64,000 nt of DNA, from positions 2,375,001-2,439,000 of the forward strand of contig NZ_CP005986.1 of assembly GCF_000175575.2 (NCBI RefSeq), read 5' to 3'. The notes under the pieces were generated by a model. It saw only the letters and a program-made list of their open reading frames with translations. It was not told where the DNA came from and ran no database searches. Source of the stretch: Acidithiobacillus caldus ATCC 51756. Lineage in GTDB: Bacteria > Pseudomonadota > Gammaproteobacteria > Acidithiobacillales > Acidithiobacillaceae. Below are positions 34,106-43,435 of the stretch, piece by piece (the first letter of the stretch is position 1; every line of letters starts with the position of its first letter). The translations under genes and the position numbers were made by a program.

Positions 34106-34684
34106 TTACTGACCCTGACTGTCGGAGCCCGGATCCCGGCCCGCTTCCCCGCTGGCGGCCTTGGCCACGGTAACCATGGCTGGACGCAAGAGGCGGTCGT
34201 GGATGACATAGCCCTTCTGATGCACGGCCAACACCCGGTTCGGCTCCCCTTCCGCCTCCACCATGGCAATGGCCTGGTGACGATGGGGATCGAAACGCGC
34301 CGCCTCGGCCTCCACCGGCGCCACGCCCGCCTTGGCCAGAGCCTGAAAGAATAGACTCAGGGTGTTCTCCAGCCCCTGGCGCAACTGGGCCACGCCCTCA
34401 CCGCCCGCCACCGGCGTCGACAAGGCCAACTCGAGGCTGTCCACCACCGGCAGAAGCTCTCGGGCAAAACGCTCGACGGCATAATTGCGCGCGTCCTCCA
34501 TCTGCCGCTCCAGCCGTTTGCGCAGATTCTCCATATCCGCCAGCGCGCGCAGATAATCGTTGCGATACTGCTCTGCCTGCTCTTGCCAGTTGGGCTCCGG
34601 CTGCGCGGCATCCGCGTCCTTGCCGACCCCCTCTGCCGCCGCCTTTTCCGTGCCCTGCTGATCCTGCTGTTCCGCTTCTGTCAT
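34106..34684 (-). CDS. grpE: nucleotide exchange factor GrpE
   Basis: The ~192-residue DnaK exchange factor has an acidic, glutamine-rich N-terminal tail, a long coiled coil (about 35-95; YRNDYLRALADMENLRKRLE) and a C-terminal beta domain with KGYVIHDRLLRPAMVTVA. ATG 34684 is used; a TTG two codons earlier is nearer the AAGGAG and cannot be excluded. Confidence 0.96.
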   Translation of the reverse strand: MTEAEQQDQQGTEKAAAEGVGKDADAAQPEPNWQEQAEQYRNDYLRALADMENLRKRLERQMEDARNYAVERFARELLPVVDSLELALSTPVAGGEGVAQLRQGLENTLSLFFQALAKAGVAPVEAEAARFDPHRHQAIAMVEAEGEPNRVLAVHQKGYVIHDRLLRPAMVTVAKAASGEAGRDPGSDSQGQ

Positions 34685-34740
34685 GGCCAAACCGCTCCTT
34701 CATTGCCCCGCATCAGATATGGGGCGCGCCAATCGCCATT

Positions 34741-35781
34741 TCAAGGGTGACCGGGCAACTCCGAGGACAGGGCCTTGCCCAAGGCCCGCGCCGTGCCGTC
34801 CACCAGGGGAATGATCTCGTGATAGGGCATGCGCATGGGACCGATGACGCCGATGACGCCCACCACCTCGCCATCGACGCTGTAGGGCGCCGCCACCACG
34901 CTGCAGTCGGCCAGAGGGGCATAACCCGACTCCTCGCCGATGAACAGACGGACATCGCTCCCGCGCACACTCTGGTCCAGGAGGTGTACCAAATCGCGTT
35001 TACGCCGCACCGCCTGCAGGAGTTCGCGCAGGCGCTCGTTATCGGCAAAGTCCGGCAGATCCAGCAGTTGCAGCTCCCCTTCGATGAGGATGCGCTCGGC
35101 GTCGGCATCGAGCATCTCCTCACCCAGCTCCATGGCGTTGCGCAGGATGCGGTCCAGTTCGTCGCGATTGTCCTGCAGGTCACGCTGCAACTGCCACAGA
35201 ATGTCCTGGAGGGGTCTACCGCCGTACGTGGCATTGAAATAGTTGGCAGCCTGGGCCAGCTGACCCTGATCCAGGGCTTGCTCGACGCGGATGAGCCGGT
35301 TCTCCACATCGCCCCGGTCGGTGACGAAGATGGCGAGCACCTCGCGCTCCCGCAGCGCGAGGAAATCCACGTGTCGAAGAATCCGCGTCGCACGCCGCGG
35401 CACACGGACGAAGCCGGCCATGCGGGTAAGCTGCGACAGCACCTCGGTGGCCGCGTGCAGGACCTCGTCGGTATCGGGTATGTGCTCGCCGATGTGCCGC
35501 AACACGAGACGCCGCGCCTCCGGGGCAACCGGCAGGGTCTGCAGGAGCGAATCCACGAAAAAACGATAACCGGCCCGGGTAGGCACGCGCCCGGCGGAGG
35601 TGTGGGGGGCCATGAGCAGACCTTCGTCCTCCAGGTCCGCCAGTACGTTGCGCACCGTCGCGGCACTGATCTGCAAACCGGAATCCCGGGCAAGCTGACG
35701 GCTGCCCACGGGCACGCCGCTGGCGATGTGTTGTTCGATGAGCTGTTTGAGGAGATGCTGGGCGCGAGCATCCAAAGCCAT
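34741..35781 (-). CDS. hrcA: heat-inducible transcription repressor HrcA
   Basis: The 346-residue repressor has an N-terminal winged helix (LKQLIEQHIASGVPVGSRQLARDSG) and the GAF-like HrcA dimerisation domain. It represses chaperone genes by binding CIRCE, a perfect copy of which lies 56-82 nt upstream of its own ATG. GGGAGG is 6 nt before the start. First gene of the operon. Confidence 0.97.
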   Translation of the reverse strand: MALDARAQHLLKQLIEQHIASGVPVGSRQLARDSGLQISAATVRNVLADLEDEGLLMAPHTSAGRVPTRAGYRFFVDSLLQTLPVAPEARRLVLRHIGEHIPDTDEVLHAATEVLSQLTRMAGFVRVPRRATRILRHVDFLALREREVLAIFVTDRGDVENRLIRVEQALDQGQLAQAANYFNATYGGRPLQDILWQLQRDLQDNRDELDRILRNAMELGEEMLDADAERILIEGELQLLDLPDFADNERLRELLQAVRRKRDLVHLLDQSVRGSDVRLFIGEESGYAPLADCSVVAAPYSVDGEVVGVIGVIGPMRMPYHEIIPLVDGTARALGKALSSELPGHP

Positions 35782-35836
35782 AGAAACCTCCCCGCCGAGT
35801 CAACGCCTGGTGCGGGCTACACCCCGTGCACAGCCC

Positions 35837-35863
35837 TTAGCACTCAACCCTCGCGAGTGCTAA
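35837..35863. promoter_or_regulatory. CIRCE operator (HrcA binding site)
   Basis: TTAGCACTC-N9-GAGTGCTAA, a perfect consensus CIRCE. It lies just downstream of the promoter-like sequence for hrcA, so HrcA bound here would block initiation or early elongation. Confidence 0.97.
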
Positions 35864-35864
35864 C

Positions 35865-35893
35865 ACTGTATCAGAGCCGCGCAGATCACGCAA
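35865..35893 (-). promoter_or_regulatory. hrcA operon promoter
   Basis: On the minus strand TTGCGT (35888-35893), a 17-nt spacer and TACAGT (35865-35870) form a sigma-70-type promoter that ends next to CIRCE. Confidence 0.55.
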
Positions 35894-35931
35894 AGCGATG
35901 GCGGCAGGGCCCCAAGGCCCGGCGGCGCCGA

Positions 35932-36087
35932 TTACTTGATCTTGTCTTCCCGATAGGCGACGTGCTTGCGCGCCTTGGGATCGTACTTCATGAACTCCAG
36001 CTTGTCCGGAGTGGTCTTCTTGTTCTTGTTGGTGGTGTAGAAATGTCCCGTTCCCGCGGTGGACACCAGTTTGATCTTGTCACGCAT
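35932..36087 (-). CDS. rpmG: 50S ribosomal protein L33
   Basis: The 51-residue protein reads [19 protein letters not shown] and continues with the Lys-rich [15 protein letters not shown] and the end YREDKIK, matching the Cys-free form of L33. GGGAGC lies 6 nt before the ATG. It follows rpmB, as in most gammaproteobacteria. No zinc-binding Cys pairs, so it is the zinc-independent type. Confidence 0.96.
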   Translation of the reverse strand: MRDKIKLVSTAGTGHFYTTNKNKKTTPDKLEFMKYDPKARKHVAYREDKIK

Positions 36088-36111
36088 GATAAGCTCCCGA
36101 GTCCGGTTGTC

Positions 36112-36348
36112 TTAAATCTTTTCGCCCGCGGCACGCAGCTCCGCCAACACCACGTCGATACCCTTCTTGTCGATGGTGCGCATGCCTTTGGTGCTCACCC
36201 GCATCCGCACCCAGCGCTGCTCGCTCTCTACCCAGAAGCGATGGTACTGGAGGTTAGGCAGGAAACGTCGACGCGTCTTGTTGTTGGCGTGGGAAACGTT
36301 GTTTCCGGCCATGGGCTTCTTGCCCGTGATCTTGCATACTCTGGACAT
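36112..36348 (-). CDS. rpmB: 50S ribosomal protein L28
   Basis: The 78-residue protein begins [20 protein letters not shown] with the typical [15 protein letters not shown], and ends in the LRAAGEKI tail. It is the usual family length. The ATG at 36348 is used; an in-frame ATG 27 nt upstream would add non-homologous residues. Cotranscribed with rpmG. Confidence 0.97.
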   Translation of the reverse strand: MSRVCKITGKKPMAGNNVSHANNKTRRRFLPNLQYHRFWVESEQRWVRMRVSTKGMRTIDKKGIDVVLAELRAAGEKI

Positions 36349-36512
36349 GGCAACATCCCTCTGAAAAAGGGGCACTTTATATCACAGCAATCGGGCACTT
36401 GCCAGCCCCGGGGCGGCATCGCCCAGCCGCCGCGAGCCCGCGACGCTCGGCCAGTGTTCGGCCCGGGATAGCGCCCTTCACCGGGCTACATCCTTGGCCC
36501 CGCCCACAGCGC

Positions 36513-38060
36513 TCAGACGCCCTTCGCCCAGGTTTCCCTCAGCTTATTGGCCGCTTGCTGGATCTCGGCGCGCGTTGCCGCATCCAGAGATTCCAGGTGC
36601 TTCCACTGCAGGGCCGTGCGCGGGTGGCGGGCAAAGGGGTCGGCATGGCGTATCAGGAAATCCCAGTACAAGGTGGTGAAAGGACAGGCCTTGGCGCCGA
36701 CACGCTCCTGCGGTCGATAGGGACAGCGGGCACAATGGCCGGTCATGCGCGCGATATAATGGCCACTGGCCACATAGGGTTTGGAGGCGACCCGCCCGCC
36801 ATCGGCGTATTGCGACATACCCAGAACATTGGGCAATTCCACCCACTCCACGGCGTCTACATAGATGGCCAGGTACCAGGCGTGAATCGCCTTGGGTGCT
36901 ACCCCCAGGAGCAAGGCAAAGAGGCCCGTGATCATGAGGCGCTCGATGTGGTGGGCATAGCCGTAATCCAGGGTCCGTTGCAGCACATCCCGCAGACAGG
37001 CCATGTCTGTCTGCGCCGACCAATAGAACTGCGGCAGGGGCTGCTCCGCGCCCAGGGCATTCTCCTCTAGATAGTCGGGCATGTAGCGCCAGTAGATACC
37101 ACGCACGAATTCCCGCCAGCCGAGGATCTGGCGCACGAAACCCTCGGTGGCCGCAAGGCTTGCCTCGGCCCTGGCGTGGGCACCCAAGGCCGCCTCGATG
37201 ACCCGTTGCGGATGCAGCAGCCCAAGATTCATGGCGGCGGACAGGCGCGAGTGATAGAGCCACACTGCGCCGGGCCAGGATGCATCCTGAAAACTGCCGA
37301 AGCTCGGCAGCCGCTGGGCGATGAAATCCTCCAGTGCGGCCTCGGCCTCGATCATGGTCACTGGCCAGTCGAAGTGCGCGAGGCTGCCGGGATGATCCGG
37401 GAACTCTCGCTCCACCACGGTCAATACCTCCCGGGTAATGGCGTCTGGGGCAAAGGCCAGTGGTTCCGGTAACCAGCCCGGTCCAGCCTTGCCAAAACTG
37501 TGGCGGTTCTCGCTGTCGTAATTCCAACGGCCGCCGAGGGGCTGATCGCCCTCCATGAGTATCCCGGTGCGTCGACGCGCGTGGCGGTACCAGAATTCCA
37601 TGCGATGCTGACGCTGCGCTCCGGCCCAGCTCTGGAACTCCTCCCGGGTAAAGAGAAACTGGCTTGCCGGCCAGAGCTCGAACTCCGTTCCAGCGGCGTT
37701 GGCCAGGTCCCGCAGCCCCTCGGCCAATGCCCAGGTCCCCGGCTCGTGCAGGGCCAATCGCTGTGGGGCAAACCGTCGTAGGGCAGCCGCTACCGCCGTC
37801 ACCAGGTCGTCGTAAGGATGTTCCGCCAGCGCCCAGTATTCCACCCGCAGACCGCGCTGGCGCAGGGCCTCGGCACCATGGCGCATGGCGCTGAGAAAGA
37901 GGGCAATTCGCGCCTTGTGCGACCACACGCGCTGCGCTTCGGCGCGCGCTTCCACCAGCAGGCACAGATCTCGCTCGGGATCTACCGTGGCGAGATGCGG
38001 GCTGTGCAGGTCCAGATGATCCCCCAAGAGCAGCACCAGACGGCGCACCGGCTTCGACAT
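36513..38060 (-). CDS. Fe-S cryptochrome/photolyase (FeS-BCP, PhrB-type (6-4) photolyase)
   Basis: The 515-residue protein (COG3046 type) has an N-terminal Rossmann domain and a C-terminal FAD and Fe-S domain. Cysteines at 355, 443, 446 and 459 have spacings of 88, 3 and 13, the same as the [4Fe-4S] ligands of Agrobacterium PhrB (350, 438, 441, 454). That family repairs (6-4) photoproducts with light. Start is ATG 38060 with GGAGG; longer starts add a non-homologous tail. Divergent from the FAD/CFA cluster across a palindromic operator-like site. Confidence 0.92.
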   Translation of the reverse strand: MSKPVRRLVLLLGDHLDLHSPHLATVDPERDLCLLVEARAEAQRVWSHKARIALFLSAMRHGAEALRQRGLRVEYWALAEHPYDDLVTAVAAALRRFAPQRLALHEPGTWALAEGLRDLANAAGTEFELWPASQFLFTREEFQSWAGAQRQHRMEFWYRHARRRTGILMEGDQPLGGRWNYDSENRHSFGKAGPGWLPEPLAFAPDAITREVLTVVEREFPDHPGSLAHFDWPVTMIEAEAALEDFIAQRLPSFGSFQDASWPGAVWLYHSRLSAAMNLGLLHPQRVIEAALGAHARAEASLAATEGFVRQILGWREFVRGIYWRYMPDYLEENALGAEQPLPQFYWSAQTDMACLRDVLQRTLDYGYAHHIERLMITGLFALLLGVAPKAIHAWYLAIYVDAVEWVELPNVLGMSQYADGGRVASKPYVASGHYIARMTGHCARCPYRPQERVGAKACPFTTLYWDFLIRHADPFARHPRTALQWKHLESLDAATRAEIQQAANKLRETWAKGV

Positions 38061-38158
38061 AGTTCTACCTCCCGAACAGGACAGCCCACCCATCGTTTTG
38101 GTCGGCACCGCGGCTGCCGCCACGATGGAGAGGACAGCGGGCAAGGCGCAGATCGCCC

Positions 38159-38188
38159 TTGCACGACGCCATCGATTTGTACTATACA
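38159..38188 (+). promoter_or_regulatory. candidate promoter of the FAD oxidoreductase / CFA cluster
   Basis: TTGCAC (38159-38164), 18 nt, TATACA (38183-38188). The -10 is inside the palindrome TGTACTATACA, so a protein bound to it would block transcription. The leader to the ATG at 38311 would be about 115 nt. Confidence 0.45.
38178..38188. promoter_or_regulatory. candidate LitR-type operator, copy 1 (TGTACTATACA)
   Basis: TGTA-CTA-TACA is an 11-bp palindrome in the photolyase/FAD-oxidoreductase divergent gap. Its reverse complement is identical to the site at 48078-48088 beside litR. CarH and LitR regulators bind TGTACA-like half-sites (from memory of the family). The identity and positions suggest one regulator. 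Confidence 0.6.
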
Positions 38189-38310
38189 TAAATTCAACAG
38201 ACACAGAACAGGTTCACCAGGGGGAGCTGTGGCATCCGCGTCGGCAACGCTTGCGTAATGGCAAGGAGTGGAGCGGCACACGAGCTCTCGCAGCTAAAGG
38301 AAAGTGAAGG

Positions 38311-39624
38311 ATGCGTGTAGCAGTCATTGGAAGCGGCATAGCGGGTCTCGGGAGCGCCTGGCTTTTGCGTCAACAGCATCACGTCACCCTCTTCGAGGCA
38401 GACTCCCGTCCAGGTGGCCACACCCACACCGTCGACATTCCCTGGAATGGGCGCAATATCGCCGTGGACACGGGGTTTCTCGTATGCAACGACTGGACCT
38501 ACCCGCATCTGCTCGGCCTCTTTGCCGAAATCGGTATCGAGACGGCTCCCAGCAACATGTCGTTCAGCGTCCGCATCCGCGAGTGGGACTTGGAGTGGAG
38601 CGGAACCGACCTCGCCGCGCTCTTCGCGCAACGGCGTAATCTCGCACGGCCGAAGTTCTGGAACCTGCTGCGCGATATCCTGCGTTTCAATCGCGATGCC
38701 AAGGCCTGGCTACGCTCCGCGGCGGACGATTGCACGCTCGGCGAATTCCTCCAGCGCGGCGGCTACGGGCTGTGGTTTCGAGAGGGCTACCTGCTACCCA
38801 TGGCGGCGGCCATCTGGAGCTGCCCCGTGGCCCGGATGGCGGACTATCCCGCCCGCTCGCTCCTGCATTTTTACGAGAACCACGGGCTGCTCAACGTATT
38901 TCGACGACCCCAGTGGCGCACCGTGCAGGGCGGCGGCCGCGAATACGTACAGCGCATCCTCGCGCAACTGCCTGATGTCCGCCTTGGCCAGGCGGTATCC
39001 GCCCTGCGCCCCGCCCACGGCGGCGGCATCCTCGTCCACACGGCGGCAGGCGCTGAACACTTCGACCTCGTGGTCTCGGCCGTACACAGCGATCAGGCCG
39101 AGACGCTGGTGCGGGATTCGTGGCCTGCTACGGCAGACGCCCTGAGTGCCATTCCCTACCAAGAAAACCAAGCCTGGCTGCACCACGACCGCAGTTTCCT
39201 GCCGAAGCGCGAAGCCGCCTGGTCGGCCTGGAATTTCCATCAGGAACAGCAGCGGGACGGGCAGCGCGTCGTCGCCGTGAGCTACCTCATCAATCGCCTG
39301 CAGCCCCTGGATGTGGACGAGCCCATCATCGTCACCCTGAATCCCGAGCGTGAACCCGATCCCACTTTGGTGTGGCGCCGGATCCAGTATGCCCACCCCG
39401 TTTTCGACCACGCCGCGTTGTCGGCGCAGGAAGCCCTGCGTGCACGCCAGGGGATGGATGGACTGTATTTTGCCGGTGCCTGGCTGGGTCACGGTTTTCA
39501 CGAGGACGGCCTGCGCAGCGCCGTCGCCGTCGCCAACGCCCTGGGTATCCTCGCGCCATGGCAGGACGCCGCTGAAACCTGCGCAGCCCCGGAGGAGGTC
39601 TTGTGTCCCCAGCCAGCCCTGTAA
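38311..39624 (+). CDS. FAD-dependent amine-oxidase-like oxidoreductase (COG2907)
   Basis: The 437-residue flavoprotein has an N-terminal GSGIAGLGSAWLL dinucleotide motif, PGGHTHTV and a C-terminal FAD segment (DGLYFAGAWLGHGFHEDGL). Homologues sit next to DUF1365 and CFA-type methyltransferase genes in stress- or light-induced clusters; in Rhodobacter the related set makes or modifies unusual membrane fatty acids (furan fatty acid genes ufaD/ufaM are one known case). Its exact substrate here is unknown. AAAGGAAAG precedes the ATG. Overlaps the next gene by 22 nt. Confidence 0.82.
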   Translation: MRVAVIGSGIAGLGSAWLLRQQHHVTLFEADSRPGGHTHTVDIPWNGRNIAVDTGFLVCNDWTYPHLLGLFAEIGIETAPSNMSFSVRIREWDLEWSGTDLAALFAQRRNLARPKFWNLLRDILRFNRDAKAWLRSAADDCTLGEFLQRGGYGLWFREGYLLPMAAAIWSCPVARMADYPARSLLHFYENHGLLNVFRRPQWRTVQGGGREYVQRILAQLPDVRLGQAVSALRPAHGGGILVHTAAGAEHFDLVVSAVHSDQAETLVRDSWPATADALSAIPYQENQAWLHHDRSFLPKREAAWSAWNFHQEQQRDGQRVVAVSYLINRLQPLDVDEPIIVTLNPEREPDPTLVWRRIQYAHPVFDHAALSAQEALRARQGMDGLYFAGAWLGHGFHEDGLRSAVAVANALGILAPWQDAAETCAAPEEVLCPQPAL

Positions 39625-40367
39625 AAGGCGCGCTACTGTCGAGCGAGGTGGTACACCGGCGCCTGCAGCCGCGTCGGCCGGGCTTTCGCTACGGGGGCTT
39701 CCACCTGTGCTTCGACCTGGGTGACGAGTCAGCGGTGCAGCGGGTCTTGTCCGGCTTCTGTCCAGTACGTTTTCGTGTGGCGGACCACGGCGCCCGCGAC
39801 GGCAGTCCGCTCTTGCCCTGGATCCAGGATATTTTTTCCCGACATGGCATCGTCGCCGAGCGCATCGTGTTGGTCTGTTATCCGCGCCTGTGGGGATACA
39901 CCTTCAAACCCGTGAGTTTCTGGCTGGGTTTGGATGCGGCGGGCCACCTGCGCGGGGTGCTGGCGGAGGTCAACAATACCTTTGGCGAGCACCACAGCTA
40001 CGTCCTTGCCCACGACGATCGTCGCCCCATCGCCGCCCAAGACTGGCTCGAGGCCCACAAGGTCTTCCACGTCTCACCCTTCTTCAGCGTTGCGGGCCAC
40101 TATCGCTTTCGCTTTGGTCTCGATGCGCGACACTTTCGGGCCGACATCCACTACCTGGACGACTCCGGCCAGGTGCTGCTCGTCACCCAGCTGGCGGGTG
40201 AGCGTCGGGGTCTCAGTCGCGCCGCCATCTGGCGCAGTGTGGCGCGCTATCCCCTGATGACCCTGGCCGTCACCGGACGCATCCACTGGCAGGCGCTGAA
40301 GCTCTGGCGTACCCACATTCCCTTCCATCCCAAACCCCATCCCCCTTCCGAGGAGATCAGCTCATGA
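39603..40367 (+). CDS. DUF1365 protein
   Basis: The 254-residue protein has the DUF1365 signature: RRPGFRYGGFHLCFDL, CYPRLWGYTFKPVSFWL, then LAEVNNTFGEHHSYVL and HKVFHVSPFF. Function unknown; almost always encoded between an FAD oxidoreductase and a CFA-type methyltransferase, as here. GTG start at 39603 has GGAGGAGG, inside the end of the previous gene. Stop overlaps the next ATG (ATGA). Confidence 0.88.
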   Translation: MSPASPVKGALLSSEVVHRRLQPRRPGFRYGGFHLCFDLGDESAVQRVLSGFCPVRFRVADHGARDGSPLLPWIQDIFSRHGIVAERIVLVCYPRLWGYTFKPVSFWLGLDAAGHLRGVLAEVNNTFGEHHSYVLAHDDRRPIAAQDWLEAHKVFHVSPFFSVAGHYRFRFGLDARHFRADIHYLDDSGQVLLVTQLAGERRGLSRAAIWRSVARYPLMTLAVTGRIHWQALKLWRTHIPFHPKPHPPSEEISS

Positions 40368-41581
40368 ATACCGTTACCGCGACCCCGGCGCGGCGCAATA
40401 CCCGTCTGCCCACCTCGGCGCGCTTGCTCTTCAATCTGTTGGAAAGGCTGCCGGAGGGACGTCTGACGGTGCGCGGCCCCAGTGGCGAGATCTGGACCTT
40501 CGTCGGCGAGGTCGATGGGATCGAGGCCGAATGGCTCATCCACGACTGGGCGGCGGTCAACGCCACCCTGCGCGATGGCGACATTGGTTTCGGTCGCAGC
40601 TACCGTGAAGGGAGCTGGGACAGTCCCGATGTCACGAGCCTGATCCGCCTGGCCCTGCGCAATCGCCACCTATTGGAGCAGTACATCCAGGGACACTGGG
40701 CGCGGCGCGGGCTGTACTGGCTTGCCGATCGGCTGTTGCGGCGCAATAGCCGCACGGGCAGTCGCCGCAACATCGCCCAGCACTACGACCTGGGCAACGA
40801 CTTTTATCGCCTTTGGCTCGATCCCAGCATGACCTACTCCAGCGCCTACTATGGCAACCAGCGCGAGCAGAGCCTGGAGTCGGCCCAGCAGGCCAAGTAT
40901 CAGGCCGCCCTGGAGGCTCTGCAGCTGCAACCCGGCGCGACGATCCTGGAGATTGGCTGTGGCTGGGGAGGCTTTGCCGAGCATGCAGCCCGTCGCGGTT
41001 ATCGCGTGCGCGGCCTGACCCTGTCCCGGGAACAGCGCCAATACGCCGAAGAGCGCATTGCCCAGCGCGGACTCGCCGAGCTCGCCAGTTTTCACTACCA
41101 GGATTACCGCGACGAGGTGGGCCACTACGATGGTATCGTCTCCATCGAGATGTTCGAGGCCGTGGGCCAAAAGTGGTGGTCCACCTATTTCGGCCAGATC
41201 CGCCAACTGCTGCGGCCCGGTGGCCGGGCGCTGATCCAGACCATCAGCATTCGCGATGACCGCTTCGAGCGTTACGCCGGTGGTTCGGACTTCATTCGCC
41301 GCTACGTCTTTCCCGGCGGCTTCTTGCCTTCACCGGCGCGCTTCTCCCAGAGCCTGGTGGCGGCGGGGCTGCAGGTGCTGGGCCGTCTCGATTTTGGTCT
41401 GGACTATGCCACCACCCTGCAGCATTGGCGCGAATCCTTCGATCGTGAGACCAAGGCCCTGGGCGAGCTTGGCTTCGACGCCGCCTTCCGCAGGCTGTGG
41501 CGGTTTTACCTCAGCTACTGTGAGGCGGGCTTCGCCGAGAGAGAGCTGGACGTTGGCCAATGGACGCTCTGCCATGCGTGA
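40364..41581 (+). CDS. cyclopropane-fatty-acid-synthase-like SAM methyltransferase
   Basis: The 405-residue methyltransferase has the SAM motif LEIGCGWGGFAEHAA (about 193-207), the CFA-type lipid segment (NIAQHYDLGNDFYRLWLDPSMTYSSAYY) and a C-terminal FERY/GGSDFIRRYVFPGG block. It could form cyclopropane rings or, as in UfaM-type enzymes, methylate vaccenate in furan fatty acid synthesis. The neighbouring FAD and DUF1365 genes favour the latter type of cluster but do not prove it. Confidence 0.88.
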   Translation: MNTVTATPARRNTRLPTSARLLFNLLERLPEGRLTVRGPSGEIWTFVGEVDGIEAEWLIHDWAAVNATLRDGDIGFGRSYREGSWDSPDVTSLIRLALRNRHLLEQYIQGHWARRGLYWLADRLLRRNSRTGSRRNIAQHYDLGNDFYRLWLDPSMTYSSAYYGNQREQSLESAQQAKYQAALEALQLQPGATILEIGCGWGGFAEHAARRGYRVRGLTLSREQRQYAEERIAQRGLAELASFHYQDYRDEVGHYDGIVSIEMFEAVGQKWWSTYFGQIRQLLRPGGRALIQTISIRDDRFERYAGGSDFIRRYVFPGGFLPSPARFSQSLVAAGLQVLGRLDFGLDYATTLQHWRESFDRETKALGELGFDAAFRRLWRFYLSYCEAGFAERELDVGQWTLCHA

Positions 41582-42128
41582 TCGGCGCCCACAAGGTCTC
41601 GTGGCGGTGCTGCTGCTGGTCGCGGCCCTCGGCGCGCCCGCGTATGCCGCAGCGGGCGTCGACGTCCCCCTGCCCGAACGCGCGGCGGCACAGGTGGAAG
41701 GTTTGCATCTCCTCGGCGCCGGACATCTGAACTGGTTCGTCTTTAGCGTCTACGATGCCGCGCTGTACGTCACCGGCACCAGCTACTCGCCCGAGCGCCC
41801 CTTTGCCCTGGCCATCCGCTACGAGCGCAATTTCAGCGCCGCCGAACTTGCCCGTACCTCCCTCAAGGAAATGCTCAAGCTCAACCCCGATGGCCATGCG
41901 CACAAGGCACGCTGGGCGCAGGATCTGGAACGGGCCTTTCCCAGCGTCAAGAGCGGCGATGTGCTGGTGGGCCTCTGCGTTCCCGGCCAATACACCGAGT
42001 TCTTTTTCAACGGCAAGCCCTTCAGCCGCGTCGACGATCCGAGCTTCGGTCCTGCCTTCTTCAGCATCTGGCTGAGCCCGAAAACCCCCGTCCCCGAGTT
42101 GCGCAAGGCCCTGTTGGGGGACTCGTGA
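41574..42128 (+). CDS. chalcone-isomerase-like periplasmic protein
   Basis: The 184-residue protein starts with a signal peptide (MRDRRPQGLVAVLLLVAALGAPAYA). The body fits the chalcone-isomerase-like fold: VFSVYDAALYVTGTSYSP, RYERNFSAAELA and the C-terminal PSFGPAFFSIWLSPKTP. Bacterial members are often fatty-acid-binding proteins without catalysis. ATG at 41574 overlaps the methyltransferase stop by 8 nt. Fits a lipid-modifying cluster. Confidence 0.82.
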   Translation: MRDRRPQGLVAVLLLVAALGAPAYAAAGVDVPLPERAAAQVEGLHLLGAGHLNWFVFSVYDAALYVTGTSYSPERPFALAIRYERNFSAAELARTSLKEMLKLNPDGHAHKARWAQDLERAFPSVKSGDVLVGLCVPGQYTEFFFNGKPFSRVDDPSFGPAFFSIWLSPKTPVPELRKALLGDS

Positions 42129-43435
42129 CGGCGCGCCCAAGGCACACTCTGGGCTGGCTCGCCGGCCGTCCGGCAGCACGTCTGCTCGCGGCCTACGCGC
42201 CCCTGGGTCTGCCTCTGGCCTTTGGAGCCCTGCCCGTCTACCTCCTCATTCCGCACCTCTACGCTACCCGTTACGGCATGTCTTTGGCGCTCCTCGGCGG
42301 GCTCTTGCTAGTGCTGCGTCTTGCCGATGCCGTGCTGGATCCCCTCATCGGCCACTGGAGCGACCTGTGGGCCGAGGTCGCCGGGAGCCGGCTGCGCCTG
42401 ATCCTGGCCGGGATACCCGGGATGATCCTGGGATTTTTTCTGCTCTTTCAGCCTTGGCAGCAGGTGGGTCTGGTGCCCAGTCTGGCCCTGGCCTTGGCCA
42501 TCTTCTATGTGTCGTACAGCCTCACCAGCCTCAATTATCAGGCGCTGGGCGCAGAATTGACCCAGGATTACAACGGTCGCACCTGGTTCACCACCGCTCG
42601 CGAGGCAGGGGCGCTGGTGGGTGTGCTTCTCGCCGCGGCCTTGCCCCAGTTTCTGGAAAGGCGCTTTGGCGCTGGCCCCGGTCTCGACATTTTCGTGCTG
42701 GTCTTCGCGCTGACCTTGGTCACGGCCTTCGCGCCGCTGTGGCGACCAGCGATGCGGCGGCCGGTGACCGGCAACCGCAAACCCTGGTGGACCTTCTACG
42801 AGCCCTTGCGCCGACCGCCGTTGCGCCGACTGCTGGAGGTGTACACCCTGTCGCAGATGGGTAATGCCATTGCCGCGACCCTGTTCTTTTTCTTCGTCGA
42901 CGAGATCCTCCACTCCAAGGTCCTGGCGCCACTCTTTCTTTTGGTGTACTTCCTGTCCGGGGCCTTGGGCATGCCCGTCTGGCTTGCCCTGTCGACGCGC
43001 CTCGGCAAGGCCCGCACTTGGTCCTCGGCCATGCTGCTCAGCATCCTGGCCTTTACCAGCGCCGTGTTCCTGGGACCTGGCGATGCCTGGGCCTACGGGG
43101 CCATCTGTGTCCTCACGGGGCTGACGCTAGGTGCCGATCAGGCCCTACCGCCGAGCATTCTTGCCGACCACACCGATTACGACAGCGATGCACGTGCCGG
43201 TAATTATTTTGGCCTGTTCAATTGGGTTGCCAAGGCCGCCACGGCCCTGGGCGCCGGCATCATTCTACCCCTGTTGCAGTGGTCGGGTTTTCGCCCGGGC
43301 GAGCACCTGTGGTTACTCAGCATCGCCTACGCCATCGTCCCTGCCCTCATCAAGGTGGCGGCCATACTGCTCATGGAGCTTCGGGCCGTCGAAGCGCAAA
43401 GCACCGTAGTACTCAAGAAGGGAGTTGCCTCATGA
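42125..43435 (+). CDS. MFS transporter, GPH (sugar/cation symporter) type
   Basis: The 436-residue membrane protein has about 12 helices and the GPH-family motif DAVLDPLIGHWSD near 68-80, with a second-half motif near GADQALPPSILADHTDYD. Despite the sugar-symporter label, cluster members may transport lipids. GTG start overlaps the previous stop (GTGA). Same position as the symporter gene of the Rhodobacter RpoE-ChrR-linked cluster (from memory). Confidence 0.83.
   Translation: MTARPRHTLGWLAGRPAARLLAAYAPLGLPLAFGALPVYLLIPHLYATRYGMSLALLGGLLLVLRLADAVLDPLIGHWSDLWAEVAGSRLRLILAGIPGMILGFFLLFQPWQQVGLVPSLALALAIFYVSYSLTSLNYQALGAELTQDYNGRTWFTTAREAGALVGVLLAAALPQFLERRFGAGPGLDIFVLVFALTLVTAFAPLWRPAMRRPVTGNRKPWWTFYEPLRRPPLRRLLEVYTLSQMGNAIAATLFFFFVDEILHSKVLAPLFLLVYFLSGALGMPVWLALSTRLGKARTWSSAMLLSILAFTSAVFLGPGDAWAYGAICVLTGLTLGADQALPPSILADHTDYDSDARAGNYFGLFNWVAKAATALGAGIILPLLQWSGFRPGEHLWLLSIAYAIVPALIKVAAILLMELRAVEAQSTVVLKKGVAS

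Noticed and set aside
34713-35771. 352-codon same-strand frame overlapping hrcA
   Set aside because: Alternative frame of hrcA, Cys/Ser/Arg-rich with no domain; the hrcA frame is better in every respect.
35907-35920. GGGCC-CCAA-GGCCC hairpin after rpmG
   Set aside because: Only 5 bp with no T-run; not enough to call a terminator.
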